Of a stretch of DNA of 64,000 bases, positions 43,259 to 51,568 are shown piece after piece. The stretch's first letter is position 1; each line of letters opens with the position of its first letter. The position numbers were made by a program, and so were the translations under genes. Under the pieces are notes generated by a model that saw only the letters and a list, made by a program, of their open reading frames with translations, ran no database searches and was not told where the DNA came from. Source of the stretch: Gammaproteobacteria bacterium (GTDB lineage Bacteria; Pseudomonadota; Gammaproteobacteria; Pseudomonadales; Azotimanducaceae); assembly GCA_026705345.1 (NCBI GenBank), contig JAPPAV010000082.1:1-64000 (forward strand), given 5' to 3'.

Positions 43259-44002
43259 CTAGGCGCCGCCGAGCCCGGCGAGAAAGCGGTAGCTCCGCTC
43301 GACGGCGGTCATCATGTCGGTGTCGCAGTCGTCGAGTTCGACGACGTTCCACTCCAGGACATCGGGATCCGCTGCGGCGATGATCCGGGCGATGTCCATC
43401 TTACCGTCGCCGAGGGCAACATGCGCCTTGCCCTTCTCCAAGGGGCCGTCCTTGACATGCAGCAGCGGAGCTCGGTCCTTGACCCGGGCGACTTCTGCAA
43501 CGACGTCCACGGCCCCGAAATTCGCGGCCCAGTAGGTGTCCACCTCGAACTCCACGTTGGGACAGAGTTCGGCGATCCAGTGATAGCCGAGCTTGCCCTC
43601 GATCTCGGCGAACTCCCACCAGTGGTTGTGCAGGAACAGGCCCAAGCCCTGGGCGGATAGGGCGTCGATCAGCGAGTTGACGGTGTTGGCGGTCCGTTTG
43701 ACCGCGTCGAGGTCGGTGAAGTCGTCCGGCCCAAATCCTCCTGCCGCCCGTGTCAACCCCAAGGCGCTCACGGTGTCGACAACCTCGCTTGCATCGGTGC
43801 GGTTCGCCCAGGGGTGGTGGGACGAGGAGACCACCATGCCGAGATCCTCCACCTGGGCTTTGAACGACTCCGGGGTCTTGCCGAACAGGTTGAAGGGCTC
43901 GACGCCCTGGTAGCCGATGGCAGCAAGTCGTTCGAGAACGGCATCGAAATCCTGCTGAGACGCTTGGCGCAACGAATAGAGTTGCACGGAAATCGGCTTC
44001 AT
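43259..44002 (-). CDS. Sugar phosphate isomerase/epimerase family protein (xylose isomerase-like TIM barrel)
   Basis: The 247-residue product begins MKPISVQLYSLRQASQQDFDAVLERLAAIGYQGVEPF and shows the family's metal-binding acidic and His residues: VEPFNLFGK, HNHWWEF, VEFEVDTYWA, LLHVKDGP. Members isomerise or epimerise sugars or inositol-related ketoses in the cytoplasm. The neighbouring solenoid gene starts 26 bases downstream. A similar but longer relative is at 47808-48863. Confidence 0.8.
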   Translation of the reverse strand: MKPISVQLYSLRQASQQDFDAVLERLAAIGYQGVEPFNLFGKTPESFKAQVEDLGMVVSSSHHPWANRTDASEVVDTVSALGLTRAAGGFGPDDFTDLDAVKRTANTVNSLIDALSAQGLGLFLHNHWWEFAEIEGKLGYHWIAELCPNVEFEVDTYWAANFGAVDVVAEVARVKDRAPLLHVKDGPLEKGKAHVALGDGKMDIARIIAAADPDVLEWNVVELDDCDTDMMTAVERSYRFLAGLGGA

Positions 44003-44136
44003 CGGCGATCCTTACGGACGGTGTCGATACCGAGCATACATCGGCGCCGGGGTTTTCCGAACACTCCGTCTATCTCCCGCTTCAGTCGAGGCCCCGCGAG
44101 GACTTCGGTGTGACGTTGCGAGATCTGCCGCGAGCG

Positions 44137-46026
44137 CTACATTTCGCGGTAACGCGCCGCTCGTTGGGGGTCGGTTTGGCGGAGGTGAGTGTACATGGCC
44201 GTTGCCGCCCGACTTCGCACTTCCGGGTCGACGATACGATCAAAGAGTCTCTCGGCGGATTGACTGTACCCCAACAACACGGCCCGCTGTAGCACGCCCA
44301 GTATCGCGGCATCACGATACGAAGGTGGAATCTGCGCGGTAGCCGCCGTCGCCCGGTCCAGGTCGAGTTGCGCCCACCGATCGAAGGCGGCTTGATACAA
44401 ACGCGGGCGTGCGCCGACATCCATCCGGGGGATCGCGCGCACTGCGGTGCGCGGATTCTCTTCGATCCACTTCCGCACAAGGCTGGTAGCGGCCAACGTT
44501 CTGGCGCTGGGATCGACCAAACCCTCGAGCAGGCGAAGCCCCAACTCGGGCGAGTCGTTGGCAAGGCGTCGGAAAACCACCGGAACCGATTGTCGCTGCG
44601 CCTCGACGGATTGCTCCTGTAACCACTCGAGTGCTTCTTCGGCATTGAGCCCGGTTAGGCCAGTAACCACTGCCTTAACGGTCGCGGGTGTCTTGTGCGG
44701 CGAGGCATCGAGCCAGACCGCCGCCGCCCGTGGGTCGCCGCCAACCCACAGTCTCAGCACCGTATTGATCGCTCTCAAGCGCTCGCCGACGGCAAGGTCA
44801 CCCGCCAAGGAGGCGGCCTGCAACGGGTCGGAACTCGCGATCAGTACTAGGGACAGTTCGAGCATTTGCATCCGGTCCTCAGTCGCCGGAAGCGCAAGAG
44901 CCCACTCGAACGCAGCCAAGGGGTCCGACTGTGTCCATGAGTTGACCATCCTTTGCCGAGCCGTCCAGGTGAGCTGCGCATCCTCCATTTCCTCGAGAGC
45001 CCGGATCGCCGCTGGCGCATCGAATTCGGCCCACACCAGGAGCACGCGCTTCGCCACCTCGCGCCATTCCTCGGGTTCGAGCGTCTGCGCGATCTCGAGC
45101 ATCTCGGTGGGCGAGTCCTTGGCGCCCAGTGCGGCGACTGCGGCGACCAGCCGTGCCCGTTGTTCCGAAGGCGGCTGCAAGAGCGACCATCCAAGGGCTG
45201 CCTCTAGGTCCATGTCGGCCCAGCGCTCCAGGAAGCCGATTTGCCGATGCTGCCAGTCGGTGTCCTCGGAAACCGATGCCAGCGCTCGGAGTGCCTTTGC
45301 GGGATCCTGTTCGAACCATCGATCGGCGATGTCATAGAGCACATGGGTTCGGTCCCAGCCGGGGTCCATTGCCAGGCCTTTCTGCCAAGCACCCTCAGGA
45401 TCGTGCGCCGCCTCGGCGGTCGCGCGGGTTCTCAATAGGCGTGATTCGACCGAGAACTGCCGCGCAAGCTCATCCTTGCGCGCTTCGCTCAAGCCCTCGG
45501 TCAGGTTGAGGATGTTGACGATCTCCCGCGTCCGAAGCGGATATCCGAGCGTGTTGGCGAACGCCAAAGCAGCATCCAGATCGCGCTTCGCCCAAGCGAG
45601 CAGCGCATGCGTGACTCGATCCCATGCAGTCCAGCCTTTGGCCAGGAGATGGTTCACGGCCGCCTGGGGTGCGACTTCGAGGTAGCGCGAATGCATGATG
45701 CCGATGGGCCAGTCCATCTGCAGTTGGCCAGCCTCCTCGAGCAGCGCCTCGATCACCCCGGCATCGGCCGTCCGCAGCAGGTCGTGGAGCGCCGCATACT
45801 GTTCGAATTCGCTGGGAATCTCCCGAATCTCCGCAAGGGAGATTGCGCTGGACGCTGCGGTCGGGTTGGAAACCGCTATCGCTGTCGACGGGGGTAGCTC
45901 GGGAGGGTGCCGTGCGAGAACGGCTTCGTTGTCCAACCCAGGGCCTAGTAGCAGCACGGCCACGGCACCTAGCCCCATGCCGGCGGCAAACGTGCCCATC
46001 CACTTCCACGCTTGCTTGGTGCGCAC
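44137..46026 (-). CDS. Membrane-anchored W-x3-DP-x-AA tandem-repeat (solenoid) protein, paralog 4 of 4
   Basis: About 629 residues if translation starts at the GTG at 46026 (MRTKQAWKWMGTFAAGMGLG), or 620 from the ATG at 45999; neither has a clear ribosome-binding site, but both keep the membrane helix that aligns with the paralogs. The head is SLAEIREIPSEFEQYAALHDLLRT...LLEEAG. Repeats include LERWADMDLEAALGWSL, LRLWVGGDPRAAAVWLDAS and VRKWIEENPRTAVRAI. The tail is AERLFDRIVDPEVRSRAATAM...DPQRAARYREM. Several repeats have lost the DP pair, so it looks somewhat more diverged. Function unknown. Confidence 0.7.
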   Translation of the reverse strand: MRTKQAWKWMGTFAAGMGLGAVAVLLLGPGLDNEAVLARHPPELPPSTAIAVSNPTAASSAISLAEIREIPSEFEQYAALHDLLRTADAGVIEALLEEAGQLQMDWPIGIMHSRYLEVAPQAAVNHLLAKGWTAWDRVTHALLAWAKRDLDAALAFANTLGYPLRTREIVNILNLTEGLSEARKDELARQFSVESRLLRTRATAEAAHDPEGAWQKGLAMDPGWDRTHVLYDIADRWFEQDPAKALRALASVSEDTDWQHRQIGFLERWADMDLEAALGWSLLQPPSEQRARLVAAVAALGAKDSPTEMLEIAQTLEPEEWREVAKRVLLVWAEFDAPAAIRALEEMEDAQLTWTARQRMVNSWTQSDPLAAFEWALALPATEDRMQMLELSLVLIASSDPLQAASLAGDLAVGERLRAINTVLRLWVGGDPRAAAVWLDASPHKTPATVKAVVTGLTGLNAEEALEWLQEQSVEAQRQSVPVVFRRLANDSPELGLRLLEGLVDPSARTLAATSLVRKWIEENPRTAVRAIPRMDVGARPRLYQAAFDRWAQLDLDRATAATAQIPPSYRDAAILGVLQRAVLLGYSQSAERLFDRIVDPEVRSRAATAMYTHLRQTDPQRAARYREM

Positions 46027-46078
46027 TATTAGGGTCGGGTCGCCAGCCGCTTGGTAAATGGTCGCAAAGCGCCCCCGT

Positions 46079-46390
46079 TCAACGGTCCCGGACAACGAAT
46101 CGGCCGAGCGGTTTCGCCAGGGCGGTGAGCAGGGCACCCCCGACCACGACGACCAGCGCGGAGCCCAACGTGGCAAAGGCGGTCGGCCCCATATTCAGAT
46201 CCACATCGGACAGCATCTCCGTTCTCTGCCAGTAGATTATTGTTATCAGCGCCCGGGTGGTGAGAATGAGGCCGGCGAACACAGTCAGCGCGCCGGCAAG
46301 CCGGATTGCCACGGTAGCCGCGAAGCGGATGGTCTCGTCGGCAGGTCGCGCCAGCGTGGGCATGCTCGATGCGGAGCCGATGATCGTCAT
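46079..46390 (-). CDS. Small predicted membrane protein of unknown function
   Basis: From the ATG at 46390 the product is 103 residues (MTIIGSASSMPTLARPADETIRF...) with two hydrophobic helices: AATVAIRLAGALTVFAGLILTTRALITII and FATLGSALVVVVGGALLTALA, separated by a short polar loop. It ends with basic residues (KPLGRFVVRDR). It is not a recognised family. It lies 52 bases upstream of solenoid paralog 4 on the same strand and might form a unit with it. The longer frame from 46483 adds low-complexity residues. Confidence 0.5.
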   Translation of the reverse strand: MTIIGSASSMPTLARPADETIRFAATVAIRLAGALTVFAGLILTTRALITIIYWQRTEMLSDVDLNMGPTAFATLGSALVVVVGGALLTALAKPLGRFVVRDR

Positions 46391-46518
46391 CGTGTCTTCC
46401 CTATCTTCGTTGCGTCCAATCGTACTACGCCCCCGTCGCCCCGTATCCGGCCAGAATGGTATTGACCTCGGTACAGCCGTCACCGTTCAATGCCATGCGG
46501 GATGCGGGAGGGAGATTC

Positions 46519-47676
46519 ATGGCGAAACTGCAGATGGGCCTGGTCGGTGGCGGCGAAGGTGCGTTCATCGGCGCCGTGCACCGCATGGCGGCGGAACTAG
46601 ACGGTCGGATAGCGATCACCTGCGGTGCCTTCTCGAGCGACCCGGCGAAGAGCCGCGCGGCCGGCGCGGCGCTATACGGCATCGATCCCGACCGGAGCTA
46701 CGGCACGTATGCCGAACTGATGACGGCGGAGGCAGCGCGGCCGAAGGACGACCGCATGGATTTCGTGGTGATCGCGACGCCGAACCACACCCATCACCCG
46801 ATCGCCAAGGCGGCGCTCCAAGCGGGCTTTCACGTCATGTCGGACAAGCCCGCCACGTTCGATCTGGCCGAGGCCAAGGAGCTTGCCGCACTTGCCGGCG
46901 AGACGGGACTGGTGTTTGGCCTTACCCACAACTACACGGGCTACCCGATGGTCAAGGAAGCCCGCCACCTCGTTCGGACCGGGGCGTTCGGGAACATCCG
47001 CCGGGTGGTGGTGGAGTACATCCAGGGGTGGCTTTCGGAACGCCTGGAGGGGGAGGGCAACAAGCAGGCCGAGTGGCGCACCGATCCCGCCCGTTCCGGT
47101 GCGGCGGGCTGCATGGGCGACATCGGCACCCACGGCGAGAACCTTATGGAATACGTCACCGGCCTCAAGATCGAGTCGCTTTGCGCGGACCTCACGACCT
47201 TCGTGCCGGGCCGGGAACTCGAGGACGACGGCAACGTCCTATTGCGTTTCGACAACGGTGCCAAGGGCGTCCTGTTCGCCAGCCAGATCGCCGTGGGCGA
47301 GGAGAACGGGCTGAGACTTCGGGTGTACGGCGAATGCGGCGGCCTCGAATGGTCTCAGATGGAACCGAACTCGCTGGTCGTGCGCTGGCCGGACCGCCCC
47401 TACGAAGTTCGTCGCACCGGCGGCCCGGGCGTCAGCGATGGCGCCACCGGGGCAACGCGTCTACCCGCCGGCCATCCGGAGGGTTTCCTCGAGGCGTTCG
47501 CCCTGCTTTACCGCAACTTCGCCGACACCCTGGAAGCGAAGCGGGCAGGGCGGCAGCCGACGGAGGAGAACCTGGACTTCCCGACCATCGCCGACGGCGT
47601 GCGCGGCATGGCGTTCATCGAGACCGTGGTTGAGAGTGCCCAGGCTGGCGCCCAATGGCTCGCGTTCAAAGACTAG
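46519..47676 (+). CDS. Gfo/Idh/MocA family NAD(P)-dependent oxidoreductase
   Basis: The 385-residue product starts at the ATG at 46519 behind GGGAGGGAG. It shows the Rossmann motif MGLVGGGEGAFIG, then VIATPNHTHHPIAKAALQAGFHVMSDKP (a DKP variant of the usual EKP) and the C-terminal domain with GDIGTHGENL. Such enzymes oxidise or epimerise sugars, inositols or amino sugars in the cytoplasm. The gene is followed, across a hairpin pair, by a sugar isomerase/epimerase on the same strand, a common pairing for sugar catabolism. The exact substrate is not assigned. Confidence 0.88.
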   Translation: MAKLQMGLVGGGEGAFIGAVHRMAAELDGRIAITCGAFSSDPAKSRAAGAALYGIDPDRSYGTYAELMTAEAARPKDDRMDFVVIATPNHTHHPIAKAALQAGFHVMSDKPATFDLAEAKELAALAGETGLVFGLTHNYTGYPMVKEARHLVRTGAFGNIRRVVVEYIQGWLSERLEGEGNKQAEWRTDPARSGAAGCMGDIGTHGENLMEYVTGLKIESLCADLTTFVPGRELEDDGNVLLRFDNGAKGVLFASQIAVGEENGLRLRVYGECGGLEWSQMEPNSLVVRWPDRPYEVRRTGGPGVSDGATGATRLPAGHPEGFLEAFALLYRNFADTLEAKRAGRQPTEENLDFPTIADGVRGMAFIETVVESAQAGAQWLAFKD

Positions 47677-47703
47677 CGTGGCTGCGTAGGCCCGACGAGG
47701 CAT

Positions 47704-47792
47704 GCCGTAGGGGCCGCCCTTGTGGCGGCCCGCGCCGGTTGCCTTGACGCTTATTGATACACGGCACGGGCGACCACAAGGGTCGCCCCTAC
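47704..47792. repeat. CTTGT-loop hairpin element pair with an unusual stem
   Basis: Copy 47704-47734 (plus) has the stem GGGCCGCC/GGCGGCCC, unique in the window, around CTTGT. Copy 47766-47792 (minus) has the GGGCGACC stem. The second copy ends at the purine-rich ribosome-binding site of the next gene, so it forms part of that gene's leader. Confidence 0.85.
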
Positions 47793-47807
47793 GAGAGGAA
47801 ATACGAC

Positions 47808-48863
47808 ATGAAAACACTTAAGGGACCGGCGATCTTCCTCGCCCAGTTCATGGCCGACGAGGATCCCTTCGACAACATCGAATCCATGGCCAAATGGGCC
47901 GCGAACCTCGGGTTCGTGGGCATCCAGGTGCCCATTGGCAACCCGGCGTTCATCGATGTCGCCAAGGCGGCTGAGAGCAAGGACTATTGCGACGAGTTGT
48001 CCGGACGGGTGCGCGAGTGCGGCGTCGAGATCACGGAGTTGTCCACCCACCTCGAAGGCCAGTTGGTCGCTGTGCATCCCACCTACGACCGCCTCTTCGA
48101 CGGCTTCGCGCCCGCCGAACTCCACGGCAAGCCGGCACAACGCACCGAGTGGGCCATCGAGCAGTGCAAGCTTGCCGCGAAGGCCAGCGCCAACCTGGGT
48201 CTCTCGGCGCATGTCACGTTCTCGGGCGCCTTGCTGTGGCCCATGATGTACCCGTGGCCGCAGCGCCCGGCGGGACTGGTGGACACCGGCTTCAAGGAAC
48301 TCGCGGCGCGCTGGCGGCCGATTCTCGACGTGTTCGAGGACTCGGGCGTCGACTGCTGCTACGAGATTCACCCTGGGGAGGATCTCCACGACGGCATCAC
48401 GTTCGAGCGTTTCCTCGTTGAAGTGGACGGCCATCCCAGGGCCAACATCCTCTACGATCCGAGCCACTTCATCCTGCAGCAACTCGACTACCTGGCGTTC
48501 ATCGACATCTACCACGACCGCATCAAGATGTTCCACGTCAAGGATGCCGAGTTCAACGCGAGCGGCCGTGCCGGCGTGTACGGCGGCTACCAGGACTGGG
48601 TGGACCGCCCGGGCCGCTTCCGCAGTCTCGGCGACGGCCAGATCGATTTCCGCTCGATCTTCTCGAAATTCGCCGCCCACGACTTCGACGGCTGGGCGGT
48701 TCTGGAGTGGGAGTGCTGCCTCAAGCACCAGGAGGACGGTGCCCGGGAAGGTGCGGAGTTCATCCGCGACCACATCATCCGGGTCACCGACAAGGCATTC
48801 GACGACTTCGCGTCAGCCGACACCGACGAGGCGGGCAACCGGGAGGTGCTGGGGCTTGGGTGA
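47808..48863 (+). CDS. Sugar phosphate isomerase/epimerase family protein (TIM barrel)
   Basis: The 351-residue product begins at the ATG at 47808 (MKTLKGPAIFLAQFMADEDPF) with GAGGAAA upstream; a frame from 47754 would read through a hairpin element. Metal-site type residues are seen in ELSTHLEGQLVAVHPTYD, CYEIHPGEDLHDG, NILYDPSHFILQQLD, MFHVKDAEF and a final VLEWECCLKH, typical of IolE/xylose isomerase-like enzymes. With the Gfo/Idh gene upstream it probably belongs to an inositol- or sugar-degrading pathway, which is inference from pairing. Confidence 0.85.
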   Translation: MKTLKGPAIFLAQFMADEDPFDNIESMAKWAANLGFVGIQVPIGNPAFIDVAKAAESKDYCDELSGRVRECGVEITELSTHLEGQLVAVHPTYDRLFDGFAPAELHGKPAQRTEWAIEQCKLAAKASANLGLSAHVTFSGALLWPMMYPWPQRPAGLVDTGFKELAARWRPILDVFEDSGVDCCYEIHPGEDLHDGITFERFLVEVDGHPRANILYDPSHFILQQLDYLAFIDIYHDRIKMFHVKDAEFNASGRAGVYGGYQDWVDRPGRFRSLGDGQIDFRSIFSKFAAHDFDGWAVLEWECCLKHQEDGAREGAEFIRDHIIRVTDKAFDDFASADTDEAGNREVLGLG

Positions 48864-48909
48864 TGCCCGGCTAGGTTCCTTGAGCGGGCTCGGTGCATTC
48901 TGCCAAGTC

Positions 48910-48991
48910 GCCGTAGGGGCGAGGCTTGTCCTCGCCCGCGATCGGGAGCCCTCGTCTCTGCCGCGGGACGGGACAAGCCCGTCCCCTACGA
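48910..48991. repeat. CTTGT-loop hairpin element pair
   Basis: Copy 48910-48940 (plus) has the stem GGGCGAGG/CCTCGCCC, not found elsewhere in the window. Copy 48963-48991 (minus) has the common GGGACGGG stem. They fill the gap between the isomerase gene and a convergent PIN-domain gene. Confidence 0.85.
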
Positions 48992-49024
48992 CATGCGTCG
49001 TTCGGTCTGAGCGAGCCTCGCTAC

Positions 49025-49423
49025 CTATACGGCGAGGAATGCCCGCGGCGAGATGATCTCGATTCCCCGCCATGGATTCATGGTGAGCAGGTCTTGATCG
49101 CCGGTCAGGATGTAGTCGCTTTCGGAATCCAACGCCAGAGCCAGTAGCTCGTTGTCGTCGACGTCACGGCAATCGGCCACCTCGGTGAGAACCGGAAAGG
49201 TCGTGGCGACTTGCAGGACACGACGCAGGAACTCCTCGCGATCCGCCAGAGATACGTAACGGTCAAACTTCTCCCGCGCCAGCACATCGGCCAATTCTTC
49301 GACTGGGCGTTCTGACACGACGACTTCGGATGACGAGAGCGCCGCATCGACCGCTCGTGCCGCCATGGAGTCCGCGAGCAACAGCCGGCTGACCCAGACG
49401 TTCGTGTCGATGACGATGCGCAC
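49025..49423 (-). CDS. PIN-domain toxin (PIN_3-type)
   Basis: The 132-residue protein has the PIN-fold acidic sites: MRIVIDTNVWVSRLL (D6), ERPVEELADVLAREKFDRY with E, CRDVDDNELLALALDSE and ILTGDQDLLTM. It should act as an endoribonuclease toxin. It follows its likely antitoxin by five bases on the same strand. It resembles the PIN protein at 63487-63921 more than the VapC-like one at 38778. Confidence 0.82.
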   Translation of the reverse strand: MRIVIDTNVWVSRLLLADSMAARAVDAALSSSEVVVSERPVEELADVLAREKFDRYVSLADREEFLRRVLQVATTFPVLTEVADCRDVDDNELLALALDSESDYILTGDQDLLTMNPWRGIEIISPRAFLAV

Positions 49424-49428
49424 GGCTG

Positions 49429-49674
49429 TTAGGAGTCAAGCAACTTTTCCAGTTCGTTCTCGGCCAGTCCCCGGGCCTGGGCGGCCGCGGAGACGCGGTT
49501 GCAGAAGCGTTGAAACTCCGCGACGTTAGTCGTGACTAGCCGTCGGTAGTCCAAGGGGGAAATGACGACGGCAACCTCGCGGTTTTGGCGGCGAATGGTT
49601 ACGGGTTCCCGCTGAACGGCATCGAGAACGGTTGCGAGCCGCTGTTTTGCTTCGGAGGCCGATACGTAGCGCAT
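49429..49674 (-). CDS. Phd/YefM-family antitoxin
   Basis: The 81-residue product opens with MRYVSASEAKQRLATVLDAVQREPVTIRRQNREVAVVISPLDYRRL, a clear Phd/YefM N-terminal DNA-binding fold, and ends with a helical, acidic toxin-binding tail. It is the first gene of the two-gene module and probably represses its own promoter in the short AT-rich stretch at 49675-49730. Confidence 0.85.
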   Translation of the reverse strand: MRYVSASEAKQRLATVLDAVQREPVTIRRQNREVAVVISPLDYRRLVTTNVAEFQRFCNRVSAAAQARGLAENELEKLLDS

Positions 49675-49756
49675 GGTTGTGTGCCAGACTGTCCAAAACG
49701 TCTATATTAGACAATTATTTGGCTCTTGGCATGGCAACGGCAACTGGGGGGAGTGC

Positions 49757-51382
49757 CTAGCGCAACAGCTGCTTCGCCTTGGCCCGCAACTCCACCTTGC
49801 GGATCTTCCCCGACGCGGTCATGGGGAACTCGTCGAGGAAGATCGCATGGCGTGGAATCTTGAAGCTCGCGACCTTGCCGCGGCAGTAGGCGAGTATGTC
49901 GTCCGCTTCGATGACGGCGTTGGGTTTCCGCTCGACGAACGCCACCGGTACTTCCGATAGCCGGCGATCCGGCAGTCCGACCACGGCAACCTGCTGCACG
50001 GCGGGATGTTCGAGGAGCAGCCCCTCCACCTCCATCGGGTCGACGTTCTCCCCGCCGACCTTCAGCATGTCCTTGAAACGGCCGAGGAAGCGGATGTAGC
50101 CGTCGGCGTGGCGTTCGGCCATGTCGCCGGTGCAGAACCAGCCGTCGGCGTCGTAGGACTCCGCGGTTTCCTTGGGCTTCTTGTAGTAGCCCTTCATCAA
50201 GGCGTAGCTCTTGACGCGCAGTTCGCCGGGAACCCTGTCCGGCAGTTGCTCGCCGGTGTCAGGATCGACCACCTTGAACTCGTAGCCCGGCGCCGGGTAG
50301 CCGGAGGTCTCCAGGCGATGCGGCGGGTCGTCGTCCAGGGCCGATAGCGCCGCACCAACCCACACCTCGGTCATGCCGTACGCGGAGAGCGCCTTCAACG
50401 GGGCCATCACCCGTTCGCCCCGCCGGGCCACGGGCGTCGCGCTGTGCATGCCGGCCGCGAACAAGCCGGTGCGCAGGCTGCTCAAGTTACGCGGGTTGGC
50501 TTCCTGGGCATCGCACAGCATCTGCATGTGGGCTTCGAAGCCATGTGCGATGGTGGCGCGCTCGCGTTCGATGAGGTCAAGCGACTCGTCCGGATCGAAG
50601 GTCTCGGTGAGGACCTGCCGGGCACCGGTGGCCATCGACATCATGGCGGCTTCCGAGTAGCCGAAGGCGTGGAACAACGGCAGGTAGCTCATGATGGTGT
50701 CGTTCTCGGTGACCGCCATGCGGAACGCGCGTTCCTCGACGTTGCGGATCAGCCGGTGATCGTGGAGCACGCCCTTGGGAAAGCCGGTGGTGCCGGAGGT
50801 GTACATCATGAACACGGGGTCGTCGGGATCCACTGCATCGGCGCGGGCGGCGAGATCGCCGTCGGAGATCGTCTCTACCTCGGAGAGTGCCGCCGACCAG
50901 GACGCGGTGCCGGGGTATTCGGCGTCGCCGACGATCACGACTCGATCCAGTTCGGGGAATGAAGCGTCCGCCACCGCGTCGCCTTCGCCGGGCAGGTCGA
51001 CGACTTGGCGCACCATGGCCAGGTAGTCGACGGGGCCCGAGGTGTCGTGGGTGATCAACATGGCGCTATCCGACTGGCGCAGTACGTAGTCGAGGTCGTT
51101 GGTGCGGAACCGGGTGTTGACCGGCACCTGGACGGCGCCGATCGTCGCCAGCGCGTACATCAGGAAGACCCACTCCGAGCGGTTGTTGAGCCACAGCGAG
51201 ACGTGGTCGCCGCGTTCGACGCCGAGTGCCATCAAGGCCTTCGCAGCCCGGTCGATCTCGGCCCCTAGTTCGGCGAACGTATAGCGCTCGGCCTGAAAAA
51301 CGAGCGCTTCCCGGTGCGGAAACCTACGCGCCATATCGCGGGGCAGGTCGCCAAAGCGCTTCTTGGGGTACCAGTCGGTCAT
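49757..51382 (-). CDS. AMP-dependent acyl-CoA synthetase/ligase
   Basis: The 541-residue product carries the adenylating-enzyme motifs in order: the P-loop-like MYTSGTTGFPKGVLHDH (residues about 190-206), AYGMTEVW, DGWFCTGDMAERHADGYIRFLGR, and a C-terminal lysine loop MTASGKIRKVEL. It would activate a fatty or aromatic acid to its CoA thioester via an acyl-AMP in the cytoplasm. The fatty-acid-like ligase build fits the enoyl-CoA hydratase at the window start, though the two are 49 kb apart. Substrate length is not predictable. It is divergent from the RND gene. Confidence 0.88.
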   Translation of the reverse strand: MTDWYPKKRFGDLPRDMARRFPHREALVFQAERYTFAELGAEIDRAAKALMALGVERGDHVSLWLNNRSEWVFLMYALATIGAVQVPVNTRFRTNDLDYVLRQSDSAMLITHDTSGPVDYLAMVRQVVDLPGEGDAVADASFPELDRVVIVGDAEYPGTASWSAALSEVETISDGDLAARADAVDPDDPVFMMYTSGTTGFPKGVLHDHRLIRNVEERAFRMAVTENDTIMSYLPLFHAFGYSEAAMMSMATGARQVLTETFDPDESLDLIERERATIAHGFEAHMQMLCDAQEANPRNLSSLRTGLFAAGMHSATPVARRGERVMAPLKALSAYGMTEVWVGAALSALDDDPPHRLETSGYPAPGYEFKVVDPDTGEQLPDRVPGELRVKSYALMKGYYKKPKETAESYDADGWFCTGDMAERHADGYIRFLGRFKDMLKVGGENVDPMEVEGLLLEHPAVQQVAVVGLPDRRLSEVPVAFVERKPNAVIEADDILAYCRGKVASFKIPRHAIFLDEFPMTASGKIRKVELRAKAKQLLR

Positions 51383-51568
51383 GATATTCGACGCCGCGTT
51401 GGTGAGAGCCTTACCCGGGTCTCGTACGATCCCGGAACGACTGTATTATCGTGCATCGGGTCGGGGGGAGACGCCAATTGCGTCATTTCCAGCCGTATAT
51501 AACGGGATCACGGCTTGCCGTCGTGACGAACGTTCCGTGACCGACGTCGACCTGTCCGGCCGCCCACT

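Noticed and set aside
44003-44136. Short gap searched for a tRNA or small RNA
   Set aside because: No cloverleaf or anticodon-arm pattern seen; simple intergenic sequence.
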